This document shows, in pieces, positions 51,108 to 58,688 of a DNA stretch of 58,688 bases. Where the stretch lies: positions 1 through 58,688 of the IMG/VR virus record IMGVR_UViG_3300020125_000336, one strand, 5' to 3'. Under the pieces are notes generated by a model that did not search any database, was not told where the DNA came from, and worked only from the letters and a program-made list of their open reading frames with translations. Positions within the stretch are counted from its first letter, which is position 1; the number at the start of each line of letters is the position of its first letter. The position numbers and the translations under genes were made by a program. The DNA is from a virus.

Positions 51108-52547
51108 ATGAAAAAACTGCACCTGCTTCCTTGGCTTGGGCTCATGGTACTGCTCGTAGTGGCCTTCGTGCCAAGCTTGACGGACTTCAACACCAGTGAT
51201 TTCTCCACCACGGGCAACAAGGTCAGGTTCAACCCGGGCATGACGAACTACTGGACTTCCTTGGGAGGAGGCACCGGCATCGCCACCAACAACGGCACCG
51301 GATTGGGGAACACATTTACCAACGCCACGCTGTGGAACGGCACGAACCAAGGAAATGCATTTACCAGCCCTGGCTCAGGGGTAAATTCTGAACAATTCGG
51401 ACTGTCAGCCAATGCTTCCGGGACGAGTGCGACTGCTTTGGGATATTTGGCTGCGGCTACAAACATAGATTCCACTGCTCTGGGCAAGTCTTCTATCGCA
51501 GGCGAGTCGGCTACTGCTGTTGGATCACAGGCAAAAGCGACCGACCAGGGTGCTACCGCTATTGGACTAAGATCCACCGCCAGAGCCCCATTGAGTGTTG
51601 CCATTGGAGGATTGTCAGTTGTAGCTCCAACTCACACTCAAAGCATGGCTTTTGGATATACTGCCGCAACAACTACAAACAACCAGATCATGCTCGGCAC
51701 AGCCACGGAAACAGTGGTGTGTCCAGGCATACTCCAAGCACCGTTCATAACCGGCTTAAGTTCCAACAGCTTTTTCGGATTATTTAACGCCAATGGAGTG
51801 CTATTTATGGAAGCGACCAACAACGCCTTTTGGCTGACCAATGCTGGCGCAGCCATAGCCAGGCTTGATAGGCTTAGCGTTTCGGGCAATGAGACCAACA
51901 CCAGCTTCGGTGCCGGGGTTGTCCACTCTGACGCTAACGGAAAGAAATCATCGAGCGCAGTGGTAGAATCAGACTTAACCCTCAGCGCCAACACGACGGC
52001 AAACGTCACGACTAGCCAGCACGGATTTGCTCCCGTGCTTCCAAACGATGCAACAAAGTATCTGGATGGGACAGGCGCTTACAGTGTGCCTGCTGGCGGA
52101 TCTACTCCTTGGGTTAGACAGATATTAATGTGGAATAGTGGCGGGTCAGTTGTACTTAATAACACAACAACTTATGGTGCTTTGGCTGGAGGTTCTACTT
52201 GGTCCGGTTCAGGTGGATTCGGATCAGAAGCTATATCTGCTACTGTGGGTCCGGTTGGTGGCTATTTAAGTAATTTTACCGTCTTTATTGCTGCCAGCAC
52301 TGTTCCTTCATTGACCACAAACATAGTGTTTACTGTTCAAACCAATGCTCCACAGGCTAACTCTCCTACCTGTGTGGCCTCTCCTTTGGTTTGCACTCTT
52401 TTTGGAGGAGGATCAAGATTTACAAATGATACTGTCCACTCCGCAACCTCTCTTCCGAACGGAGGAACATTTGATGTAAAGGTAGTTACTACCAATAACG
52501 TAACAACCGCTGCCTATTCGTGGACTGTAGAGTGGTGGCACCAATGA
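51108..52547 (+). CDS. secreted YadA-head-like fibre protein
   Basis: 479 residues from ATG at 51108. N-terminal hydrophobic signal (LPWLGLMVLLVVAFVPS). Residues about 95-195 carry 14-residue repeats of trimeric adhesin heads: ATALGYLAAATNIDSTALG, ATAVGSQAKATDQGATAIG; then NQIMLGTATETVVCPG, a neck-like motif. A Ser/Gly-rich C-terminal beta domain follows. A trimeric fibre bearing an export signal. Confidence 0.75.
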   Translation: MKKLHLLPWLGLMVLLVVAFVPSLTDFNTSDFSTTGNKVRFNPGMTNYWTSLGGGTGIATNNGTGLGNTFTNATLWNGTNQGNAFTSPGSGVNSEQFGLSANASGTSATALGYLAAATNIDSTALGKSSIAGESATAVGSQAKATDQGATAIGLRSTARAPLSVAIGGLSVVAPTHTQSMAFGYTAATTTNNQIMLGTATETVVCPGILQAPFITGLSSNSFFGLFNANGVLFMEATNNAFWLTNAGAAIARLDRLSVSGNETNTSFGAGVVHSDANGKKSSSAVVESDLTLSANTTANVTTSQHGFAPVLPNDATKYLDGTGAYSVPAGGSTPWVRQILMWNSGGSVVLNNTTTYGALAGGSTWSGSGGFGSEAISATVGPVGGYLSNFTVFIAASTVPSLTTNIVFTVQTNAPQANSPTCVASPLVCTLFGGGSRFTNDTVHSATSLPNGGTFDVKVVTTNNVTTAAYSWTVEWWHQ

Positions 52548-54955
52548 GGCTAAGCACTCTAACGTTTTTGTTGCTGCTGTTCTGCGAGTCGGCTTTCAGT
52601 CAGACATGCTCCAATCTATTTGTAACCTTTGAGGGCGGAACGAATGGAACGGTTGTTACACCCGCGCTTTTAAGTTCAAATACTTTTGGAAATCTTCAAG
52701 GTTATTGGGAAGTTGATCCGGGTGATGGTGGAATAACCGGATTCCCTGGCGGTTTAAAATGGTCCACCAATGCACAGCACGCATTATCCAGCTCGATAAG
52801 TGTTTGTGGCGACGGAACACAATCAGGTGCGGGAACTTTGGGGTTGCAAGCTTACAACACAACGAACAGTTCGTGGTCGCCTTGCCATTTCAATTTTAGC
52901 AATGCCGTATCCTACGTGACCGTTTCATGCTGGCTTTATTGGACAATGACCAATACGGCCAATTACGACATACTTGATGTTCATTACTCAAGCGGGGCCG
53001 TGGCCTATAACAACCTATTGCTTTCGACTCGTCCTACGTTTGCCTATATCCAAAGTGAAATCAGCGGGTGCGGGACATGTACCGATTATTTAACGAACTC
53101 TGTTGGGGATTACTCAACTCTCCCTCCATTCACCTGGTATTTTGCTAAGTTGACGTATGACGTAAGAACGAACTTCCCGAATATGTCTCTGGTATTAACA
53201 GATACCAACGGAGGACTAGTTGGAGCATATACCTGTTATCAGCCGTGTCCCGGCGGAACCTCAATGGCTCACGTATCGCTTGGTGTTTTCACGTCATCTT
53301 ATTTAACAAACGACCCGACTGCTTTTGTCTATGTTGATTCACTACTTATTGAGGTGGGAACCAATACTACAACGTGCCCTCACCCCACGAACGAAATAGC
53401 CTGCACTTATACAGCCCTGACTAACGCCATCGCCTGCGCCCAGGAAGGCGACACGATTCTGATAGACCCTGGCACAGCTACCATTCTTGACACGATCAAT
53501 ATTAATGCTGAGGTGAGCTACCACATCAAAGGATCTGGAACTAACAGCACCATACTGGTTGCGGATAGTGGGGTAGGTACTGTGTTTAATATTTCATCGA
53601 ACAGCGCCAACATGATGACGGTTTCGGATATGACGTGTTCCGAGACAGGAGCTGGGAATATATTTTTCTCTGTAGGACCAAACAACCCCGGCACTCCGCT
53701 GGCTGGCTACGTTCGGCTCTACAACCTGAGCCTGACAAACATGCTATTTTACGGCATGAGTATTGGCTCGTCCGACTCATATACTTTGGTTGATCATTGC
53801 AATTTCGTTGTCGCTCCCGGCGCTACTAATTGGAATTGCGTGGTGGTTTATGGCAACCAATGGTTCTCTTGGTCCACGAACGGCAACCAGCTGGGGACCA
53901 TTCGACAGAACGTGGTCGAGGACTGCTCGTTCCTGAATAACTCCGGCAATGTGGGAAATGGGTTCTTTGACGGCTACAACGGCGGAGCACTGACTTGGAG
54001 GCACAACCTTTGTGACGGCAACGCCGCCACAGGAAACCACGGCTACGACTCGGCAGTTACTTCCATGAAGTCCATGGAGGTGTACAACAACATCTTCACG
54101 AACATTGACAACCTGTGTTTTGGGAGCCGTGGCGGTGCGTGGCTCTTTTTCAGCAACACGGTTTACGGGCTTAATCCTTCGAGTGGTGGACAGGGGAACA
54201 TGGGTCCTGGCTTCGATTACTACCGGGCTGTGGCCGTGGTTCCGAGCGTGCAGCAGACCTTGGGCTATCCTGGCCTAACGTTTACCAATAGCTATTCCAC
54301 AAACTGGACTGACGGAACGGATTTGCAGATTGGCTTCTCTCATTATACGCTTTACAGCAGCATTACGACTGGAGGCCACCAGAACGTATCCGGGGCCGTG
54401 CTCATCGGCTCCGACCTGCCTCACACCATGACCAATCTCGTGGCGTGCCTGAATGCGGATACTGGGGCCGGTTCAGTTTACACCGCCATTTCGACCAACG
54501 CCTACCCCATCGGGAAGTCTCCGAATAACGACGTGAGCTGCCACACCGACAGCACCGGGACCAACCTTTACATGCTCAACAAGCTGGACGGCACCAACGT
54601 CTATTCCGGCTCCATCGCCGGTTATCCGGCTGCGATGGCTCCGGGCGTGCTGACCATGAGCTTTCGCACGAATTATCCCGCGCCGGTGGTTTATCCCATG
54701 TTCCAATGGAGCAATGTGTTACATTATTCCGATGCAGTGGTTACCAACATCGTTTGGGTGGACAGATTTGAAGGCGACAGCCACGTGCCGAATTATTCCA
54801 CCAATCTCCTCCAGCGAAACCGGGACTTCTTTGACGCCATGATCGCCACCAATTACACGCCGTTGCAGTATCCCGATCCCTTAACCGGCAACACTAATCC
54901 GCCTCCGACGGCGCTCCGTGCTTCGTTTGTTGGCAGAAATCTACAACTGAAGTGA
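52544..54955 (+). CDS. secreted beta-helix tailspike-like protein
   Basis: 803 residues from ATG at 52544 (ATGA). Signal peptide MRLSTLTFLLLLFCESAFS|Q. Residues about 25-270 look LamG-like; about 290-640 form a right-handed beta-helix (IACAQEGDTILIDPGTATIL, HIKGSGTNSTILVADSG, TLVDHCNFVV, WRHNLCDGNAATG). Pectate-lyase-type fold; may cleave or bind surface glycan. Shares its architecture with the gene at 27663. Confidence 0.76.
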   Translation: MRLSTLTFLLLLFCESAFSQTCSNLFVTFEGGTNGTVVTPALLSSNTFGNLQGYWEVDPGDGGITGFPGGLKWSTNAQHALSSSISVCGDGTQSGAGTLGLQAYNTTNSSWSPCHFNFSNAVSYVTVSCWLYWTMTNTANYDILDVHYSSGAVAYNNLLLSTRPTFAYIQSEISGCGTCTDYLTNSVGDYSTLPPFTWYFAKLTYDVRTNFPNMSLVLTDTNGGLVGAYTCYQPCPGGTSMAHVSLGVFTSSYLTNDPTAFVYVDSLLIEVGTNTTTCPHPTNEIACTYTALTNAIACAQEGDTILIDPGTATILDTININAEVSYHIKGSGTNSTILVADSGVGTVFNISSNSANMMTVSDMTCSETGAGNIFFSVGPNNPGTPLAGYVRLYNLSLTNMLFYGMSIGSSDSYTLVDHCNFVVAPGATNWNCVVVYGNQWFSWSTNGNQLGTIRQNVVEDCSFLNNSGNVGNGFFDGYNGGALTWRHNLCDGNAATGNHGYDSAVTSMKSMEVYNNIFTNIDNLCFGSRGGAWLFFSNTVYGLNPSSGGQGNMGPGFDYYRAVAVVPSVQQTLGYPGLTFTNSYSTNWTDGTDLQIGFSHYTLYSSITTGGHQNVSGAVLIGSDLPHTMTNLVACLNADTGAGSVYTAISTNAYPIGKSPNNDVSCHTDSTGTNLYMLNKLDGTNVYSGSIAGYPAAMAPGVLTMSFRTNYPAPVVYPMFQWSNVLHYSDAVVTNIVWVDRFEGDSHVPNYSTNLLQRNRDFFDAMIATNYTPLQYPDPLTGNTNPPPTALRASFVGRNLQLK

Positions 54956-54958
54956 CCT

Positions 54959-55243
54959 ATGATACAGAACCTGCTAACAAATTGGAAAACCACATCGGCT
55001 GGCATGACCATGCTGATTGGAGCCTGGGTCCACATGGCCTTTGCTCTGAATTCCCATACAGCCACTGAGACGGATTGGACTACGACCTTGGTAGCCACCG
55101 TTGCCGGGATTGGGCTGATAGCCGCTGGTGATGCCGGGACCAGTGTTCCCAAGTCCGACATACCAGCACTCAAGCAAGACGTGGCAAAAGCCATTGAAAC
55201 CAACGATACCACAACCCTTAAAAAGACGGATATTAAACCATGA
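54959..55243 (+). CDS. holin-like membrane protein
   Basis: 94 residues. LLTNWKTTSAGMTMLIGAWVH near the N-terminus includes the first membrane segment, and LVATVAGIGLIAAGDAGTS the second; the tail is charged. This LLTNWKTT(S/L)AG type is common in phages and often assumed to be a holin. ATGA coupled to the next membrane peptide. Confidence 0.65.
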   Translation: MIQNLLTNWKTTSAGMTMLIGAWVHMAFALNSHTATETDWTTTLVATVAGIGLIAAGDAGTSVPKSDIPALKQDVAKAIETNDTTTLKKTDIKP

Positions 55244-55404
55244 GCATTGCACTTCTATTGTGGATCATTATGATCGTCGGCCTGTTATTCGGTGTTTACA
55301 CCAATCGCACCTCGCTCCCGGCGTGGGCTGGCAACAGTCTTGTCCAATGGGTGCTTTTTGCCCTCCTGGGCTGGGCTGTCTTTGGGGCTGCCGTTCACCG
55401 ATGA
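55240..55404 (+). CDS. 54-residue two-span membrane protein
   Basis: ATG at 55240 (ATGA) to TGA at 55404, which overlaps the next ATG. Two hydrophobic segments: ALLLWIIMIVGLLFGVY and VQWVLFALLGWAVFGAAV, separated by a polar loop with Asn/Arg/Thr. Size and layout fit a small holin or antiholin partner of the preceding gene. Confidence 0.65.
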   Translation: MSIALLLWIIMIVGLLFGVYTNRTSLPAWAGNSLVQWVLFALLGWAVFGAAVHR

Positions 55405-55949
55405 AATGGCTCCAGCCAATTTTGCTTCTGACGGCGCTGCCGGTGCTGGCGCAAGTGCCGCCGTTGCCGCCGATGCCGGTTAAATTGCTTTCTCCCAAGC
55501 ACGCTGAACACGTGGCATCCCTTGGCAAGACCATGGTTAAGGCTGCTGTGACAGCCCCGGCGCAGAACTTCCTGATGCTCACGTGGAATTACCCTTCTAA
55601 TCTGGTCCCGTTGGTCGTGTTTGAGATCTATCACGCCACGTACTTGAACAGCTTTCCGGCTTTGACCAACCAGCTCCAGATTCCATCCGGGTTTACGCTG
55701 TTGCTGGAAGTGACTGGAGGAACCAATTGCCTGATCCAGCCACAGATGGCAATGGAGTTCTTCATCGTTCGGGCCCGGGACATCGCCACGGGGGCACACA
55801 GCGCCTGGAATGCGGCAGCGGCAATGACGGGGGCCTTGGAACGAGTGGTGATGGTGACGCCCACCAATGGCCAAGTCGTCTCAAACACAATCACGCTGGA
55901 GGCTCAGGTCATCACTTTGGACCCTCCTTTCACGCTTGCCCTGAAATAA
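55401..55949 (+). CDS. secreted beta-sandwich protein
   Basis: 182 residues from ATG at 55401. Signal peptide MKWLQPILLLTALPVLA|Q, Pro-rich segment, then one fibronectin/Ig-like domain (FLMLTWNYPSNLVPLVVFEIY and FFIVRARDIATGAHSAWNAA in part). Lies among holin-like genes, so it may act in the envelope or decorate the surface. Function unknown. Confidence 0.65.
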   Translation: MKWLQPILLLTALPVLAQVPPLPPMPVKLLSPKHAEHVASLGKTMVKAAVTAPAQNFLMLTWNYPSNLVPLVVFEIYHATYLNSFPALTNQLQIPSGFTLLLEVTGGTNCLIQPQMAMEFFIVRARDIATGAHSAWNAAAAMTGALERVVMVTPTNGQVVSNTITLEAQVITLDPPFTLALK

Positions 55950-55952
55950 TTT

Positions 55953-56291
55953 ATGAAGAAAACACTGTTGATCCTCGCCTTGTCACTTCCCCTGTGGCTG
56001 GGCATGACGTGCTCCCCCTCGGCGCAAACCACGGCCTACAACACCCTGGCCACCACCGGCATCACGGTGAACACGGCTTACACGACGTATTTGAATCTGG
56101 TGGTTACGGGCAAAGTGGCCACCAACAGCGTTCCAGCTGTCAGCCAAGCTTACAACGACTTCCAAACCGCTTATGGCGCGGCTTTGACCATCGCGCAGTT
56201 CAACCCCAACGCCATTGCCCCCTCCAACGTGGTGGCATCGGCTAATGCCTTAGTGGCCAAAATCAACCTGACAGAAGGAAAGGCACCATGA
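55953..56291 (+). CDS. secreted small protein
   Basis: 112 residues. Signal peptide MKKTLLILALSLPLWLG with MTCSPSAQ after it: the Cys at 19 may be lipidated although the lipobox is imperfect, or cleavage falls after PSA. The mature part is Ala/Thr/Asn-rich helices. Position fits an outer spanin-like or periplasmic protein. Function unknown. Confidence 0.6.
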   Translation: MKKTLLILALSLPLWLGMTCSPSAQTTAYNTLATTGITVNTAYTTYLNLVVTGKVATNSVPAVSQAYNDFQTAYGAALTIAQFNPNAIAPSNVVASANALVAKINLTEGKAP

Positions 56292-56521
56292 TGAGCGCAG
56301 AAATGATTGTGCAGTTGATTCTCCAGCTTGGCATCCCCATCGCGGAGCAGATCTGGAAGATGTTCGCCACGCCCGGATACACCCCCACGCAGACCGATTG
56401 GGACACCCTCAAAGCCCTCTCGGCTAAAACTGCCCGTACCCGCATGCTGGAGGCCCTGGCAGCCAACGGGATCGACCCCACCAGCCCTCAGGGCTTGGCT
56501 TTGCTGGCTTTGACCCCATGA
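56288..56521 (+). CDS. small helical lysis-region protein
   Basis: 77 residues. Amphipathic first helix (MIVQLILQLGIPIAEQIWKMF) then DWDTLKALSAKTARTRMLEAL. ATGA overlaps on both sides. I recall similar proteins near phage holins. Function unknown. Confidence 0.62.
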   Translation: MMSAEMIVQLILQLGIPIAEQIWKMFATPGYTPTQTDWDTLKALSAKTARTRMLEALAANGIDPTSPQGLALLALTP

Positions 56522-56751
56522 CCAAAGAAGAGCACGAAATTATGATCTGGTTCAACACCCGGGCGCTGGTTGAGGCTCACAAGCGCAGGGACGAGGACGC
56601 CATGCGCTTTTACAGCCAGCAAAAGCAAAGGTTAAAGAAGCAGCATTACTGTGCTGATTGCTTCACCCCCATCAACGGCAACTCCACCCGTTGTCTCCTG
56701 CACGCCAACAAACACAGGTATTGGGCAAGGAGGCTCGTTGAGTCCTCTTGA
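56518..56751 (+). CDS. small zinc-knuckle protein
   Basis: 77 residues. Basic helix followed by HYCADCFTPINGNSTRCLLHANKH near residue 43 (C-x2-C...C-x2-H pattern). Probably binds zinc and perhaps nucleic acid. Start and stop each overlap neighbouring genes. Confidence 0.65.
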   Translation: MTKEEHEIMIWFNTRALVEAHKRRDEDAMRFYSQQKQRLKKQHYCADCFTPINGNSTRCLLHANKHRYWARRLVESS

Positions 56752-56980
56752 ACACATGATGTATGCGCTGGGCCAGATGGTTATGGCCGACGCCGCCATC
56801 ACGCCGGGATGTATCCCCAACATTGCCACAGCTGAATTACACACTTCAACGTTCCACCTTTTGGCGGCTATCGCTGAAATCAATAATCCGCAAATCAATG
56901 AGCCAGGAAACATCCAACAAACTGCACCAAATATTCATTGTCCTGATCCCGTCGATTCCGGCGTTACTGGCGTGGGTTAG
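56738..56980 (+). CDS. hypothetical protein
   Basis: 80 residues from TTG at 56738, chosen because AAGGAGG lies 4 bases upstream and the stop of the preceding gene follows just inside; ATG at 56756 is the alternative. ALGQMVMADAAITPGCIPNI near 10. Overlaps the next gene out of frame by 83 bases. No family recognised. Confidence 0.55.
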   Translation: MSPLEHMMYALGQMVMADAAITPGCIPNIATAELHTSTFHLLAAIAEINNPQINEPGNIQQTAPNIHCPDPVDSGVTGVG

Positions 56981-57140
56981 CTCTTTATCCAACAAAAAGA
57001 AGCTCCACGAGATCCACATGCAGTTTAACTCTCGCTTTGACGAGATGATCCAGGCGGTGAAAACCACTGCTCACGCCGCTGGTAAAAAAGAGCAGCAGGA
57101 AGAAGATCGAGCGCGACAATCCCCTGGTCACGGTTTGTAA
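56898..57140 (+). CDS. small membrane-anchored coiled-coil protein
   Basis: 80 residues. One membrane segment (IFIVLIPSIPALLAWVSSL) after a short N-terminus, then a charged helix (KKLHEIHMQFNSRFDEMIQ) and a Lys/Glu-rich tail. Inner-spanin-like topology, though other roles are possible. Last gene of the rightward late operon. Confidence 0.62.
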   Translation: MSQETSNKLHQIFIVLIPSIPALLAWVSSLSNKKKLHEIHMQFNSRFDEMIQAVKTTAHAAGKKEQQEEDRARQSPGHGL

Positions 57141-57175
57141 AGGTCGCCCGGAGCCGGATACCAGCATTAACTCGC

Positions 57176-57268
57176 TCATAGCCCCAGACTCCGCCACAGC
57201 CAGCGCACCAGCTCACAGCAGGCGTAACCCATGGCAAAGGCGATAAGTACTACTAGCTGATCGTGCAT
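57176..57268 (-). CDS. 30-residue membrane microprotein, CCELV family, copy 2
   Basis: ATG at 57268 opens a 30-codon frame ending GYACCELVRWLWRSLGL. It aligns along its full length with the microprotein at 1860-1952 (17 of 30 identical). In the ten-codon core from the first Cys to WLWR the codons differ synonymously at Cys, Glu, Val, Leu and Arg. It follows the VRR-NUC gene by 34 bases, across a small GC-rich hairpin, at the end of the leftward early operon. Confidence 0.75.
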   Translation of the reverse strand: MHDQLVVLIAFAMGYACCELVRWLWRSLGL

Positions 57269-57277
57269 AAAATGTAA

Positions 57278-57291
57278 CCCCGGAGCCGGGG
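57278..57291. terminator. weak GC hairpin between convergent units
   Basis: CCCCGG-AG-CCGGGG hairpin between the VRR-NUC stop and the microprotein start. No strong U-run follows on either strand. Possibly an attenuator for the microprotein or part of the converging-operon boundary. Confidence 0.35.
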
Positions 57292-57302
57292 CGCTTCGGT
57301 TT

Positions 57303-57677
57303 TCATGGTTTGCCAATAATGTGCATGAATTGCTCTTTGCTCCGCACCTCCACAATCTCGTGGCCCAACTTATGGGCCCAGGCCCTTAGAATCTGCTGCG
57401 CCTTGGTCAGCTTGCCGGTCTTGGACTTTGCTTCGATGATGAAAACTCTGCCCCGGCTCCCCAGGATGATGAAGTCCGGTGAGCCCACTTCCAGGGTGCT
57501 GGGCCGGTCCATCCGGGCGTGAATCGTGATCCAGCCCCGGTGACGGCATTCAGCCATGATGGCATCGTGCAGGTCTCTCTCCTTCTCCACGCAGACGTAG
57601 CTGGCCGGGATGGGTTTGGTCTGTTTTGCCAGACGGGCCAGGGCTGACATGTATTCCGCATTGGTCCAGGCGCTCAT
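57303..57677 (-). CDS. VRR-NUC domain nuclease
   Basis: 124 residues from ATG at 57677, set by ATGA overlap with the upstream stop. EKERDLHDAIMAECRHRGW near 31, MDRPSTLEVGSPDFIIL near 56, VFIIEAKSKTGKLTKAQQ near 78: the G-D...E-x-K...Q order of VRR-NUC (PD-(D/E)XK) nucleases, with likely ligands D68, E82 and K84. May resolve branched DNA or act in recombination together with the Cas4-like nuclease. Confidence 0.9.
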   Translation of the reverse strand: MSAWTNAEYMSALARLAKQTKPIPASYVCVEKERDLHDAIMAECRHRGWITIHARMDRPSTLEVGSPDFIILGSRGRVFIIEAKSKTGKLTKAQQILRAWAHKLGHEIVEVRSKEQFMHIIGKP

Positions 57678-57970
57678 TTCTTTGGCTCTAGCTCCAGCAC
57701 TGCTCGGCACATGATGACCGTGGGCTCGGTTTCATCCTCCCAGGTTGGCCACAATGCCTTGAGCAATTCAAGCCCAGCCGCATTGTGCCGCACAAATCCT
57801 TTCTTAATCGCCTCACTGATGGGTGCAACCAAGGCCACCCCGGCAGGATAGTTCCAGGCGATCATGGCCACGGTCTCCGGGTTCTCCTTGCGCCACTTCT
57901 CGGCGTTCTCCCACATGGTCTGCAATTGGGCTACGTATTTTTTTTCCTGTTCTTTGTCTTTGAAATTCAT
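57674..57970 (-). CDS. hypothetical protein
   Basis: 98 residues, charged helices then IAWNYPAGVALVAPISEAIKK (in part) and PTVIMCRAVLELEPK at the end. A good AAGGAGGAAA site precedes the ATG. Lies between two nucleases; the upstream nuclease frame runs 158 bases into it. No family recognised. Confidence 0.65.
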   Translation of the reverse strand: MNFKDKEQEKKYVAQLQTMWENAEKWRKENPETVAMIAWNYPAGVALVAPISEAIKKGFVRHNAAGLELLKALWPTWEDETEPTVIMCRAVLELEPKK

Positions 57971-58688
57971 TTTCCTCCTTCAGCTTTTGGAATTGTTCGC
58001 ACCATTGAGAAACAAGGCAGTACGACTCGCATCTGGTGTTGACCCCGGGCCGATGCACCACGTAGTGCCCTGCGCCGGTATCAGCTGCCGCTCTTGCCTC
58101 TTTCGAGGTATCCATCAGCAATACTGCTCTTTTGCGTCCAGGGGCCATTACAGCCCACTTGTCCGGTTTGGCCCATCTTTCCAGCGGGGAGCACTCAGGA
58201 AGGGTCGTCCTGGCCATCATGTGCAGCGTGAGCCGTTCGCAGACAAAGCCATTTTGCTCCTCCGCTGACCACAACTTCACCGGGAACACCTGCACTTGCA
58301 TTTGTGGGTAGTCTCGATTCCGCCGCGCCTCAGCTACGCTCCAATCTCTGTAGATGGCCACAATCTGCGCAGCCTTAATGTTCATGCCGTTCTCCCGCGC
58401 CAGGAACGCAAGGCAGTTAACCTGTTGCTCGTGCTCTGGTTTCACGCCGTGAACAGCTGCCCACAAAGAAGTCACTTTGTAGTCAACTATTTGTTCTTCG
58501 TGCATGAGATCCACTTGGCCTGAAATGGTTTTGCCCATAACCTCTGCTCTTAACCGCTTCTCAGAAAATCCTTTGGTCACTGAACGCTCCAGTATCAGGT
58601 GTCCGATTTGGCCCAACAGCGAAAATATCCGGTCTGCGGCATCTTCAACCATTTCATGGGCGTGTTGGTGTTTGAGTGCCACAATCCG
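57813..58688 (-). CDS. Cas4/RecB-like exonuclease with Cys cluster, main part
   Basis: 289 codons are seen here; with the part beyond the join (1-244) about 330 residues. RecB motifs in full-length numbering: H/E in GHLILERS near 68-73, GQVDLM with D99, VDYKVTS with D108 and K110, and Q128 in HEQQVN. Cys205 (PECSPLERW) with Cys259, Cys263 and Cys269 (RCESYCLVSQWC) match the four-Cys iron-sulfur site of Cas4/AddB-type nucleases. Likely processes DNA ends for recombination or replication. The last 50 residues overlap the next gene in another frame and are probably not conserved. Confidence 0.88.
   Translation of the reverse strand, partial: RIVALKHQHAHEMVEDAADRIFSLLGQIGHLILERSVTKGFSEKRLRAEVMGKTISGQVDLMHEEQIVDYKVTSLWAAVHGVKPEHEQQVNCLAFLARENGMNIKAAQIVAIYRDWSVAEARRNRDYPQMQVQVFPVKLWSAEEQNGFVCERLTLHMMARTTLPECSPLERWAKPDKWAVMAPGRKRAVLLMDTSKEARAAADTGAGHYVVHRPGVNTRCESYCLVSQWCEQFQKLKEENEFQRQRTGKKIRSPIADHVGERREVAQGEPGDRGHDRLELSCRGGLGCTHQ
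58562..58688. repeat. 127-base terminal overlap, right copy
   Basis: Identical to bases 1-127; see the left copy. Removing one copy gives a circular molecule of about 58,561 bp. Confidence 0.9.

Noticed and set aside
56985-57179. Antisense frame coupled to the microprotein at 57176
   Set aside because: Starts with an ATGA overlap but lies opposite the better-supported membrane protein gene at 56898-57140.
1-58688. CRISPR array, diversity-generating retroelement, insertion sequence or integrase
   Set aside because: No regularly spaced identical repeats, reverse transcriptase, transposase or recombinase was found.

Overview
The window is a complete tailed-phage genome. Bases 1-127 recur exactly at 58562-58688, and the nuclease reading frame runs through that join without a break. 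The molecule is therefore circular or circularly permuted, about 58,561 bp, cut at an arbitrary point with a 127-base assembly overlap. There is no integrase, rRNA or canonical tRNA. The host is not stated by the sequence. Moderate GC, export signals often followed by Gln (A|Q), Asn/Thr-rich secreted proteins, and LamG, putative-Ig and beta-helix domains suggest a Gram-negative environmental host, perhaps Verrucomicrobiota. That is inference only.

Layout. (1) An early minus-strand operon runs from 6066 down through 1 and, across the join, to 57176. It carries many small Cys-rich proteins, a likely annealing protein, an HNH nuclease, a Cas4/RecB-like nuclease and a VRR-NUC nuclease. (2) A divergent early plus operon (6161-11700) carries small conserved phage proteins, including a tandem family of paralogues. 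(3) 11701-14902 is gene-poor and rich in inverted repeats; one 700-base stretch has a 5-base period, and a RAMP-like protein lies within it. (4) The minus operon 33296-14903 encodes neck, nozzle, fibres, ejection-type proteins and a 2169-residue giant. (5) Plus genes 33371-39880 are large terminase, HAD phosphatase, portal and an ATP-grasp protein. (6) A minus block 47229-39872 holds a probable scaffold protein and a sugar-modification cassette (two glycosyltransferase genes, GH130-like propeller, DegT aminotransferase, PglD/NeuD acetyltransferase). (7) Plus genes 47455-57140 run from major capsid protein through surface fibres, with secretion signals on several, to holin-like membrane proteins.

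The portal, nozzle, adaptor and ejection genes point to a short-tailed (podovirus-like) particle. No DNA polymerase, primase, helicase, RNA polymerase or endolysin is recognisable. Most genes are coupled through ATGA, TGATG or TAATG overlaps.

Main novelties: a 30-residue membrane microprotein family encoded twice, with synonymous divergence that implies selection on the peptide; several structured non-coding elements with perfect 9-12 bp stems; seven virion-like proteins with signal peptides; promoters placed 6-9 nt from start codons (leaderless layout); the 5-base periodic spacer; and the sugar cassette splitting the head module.
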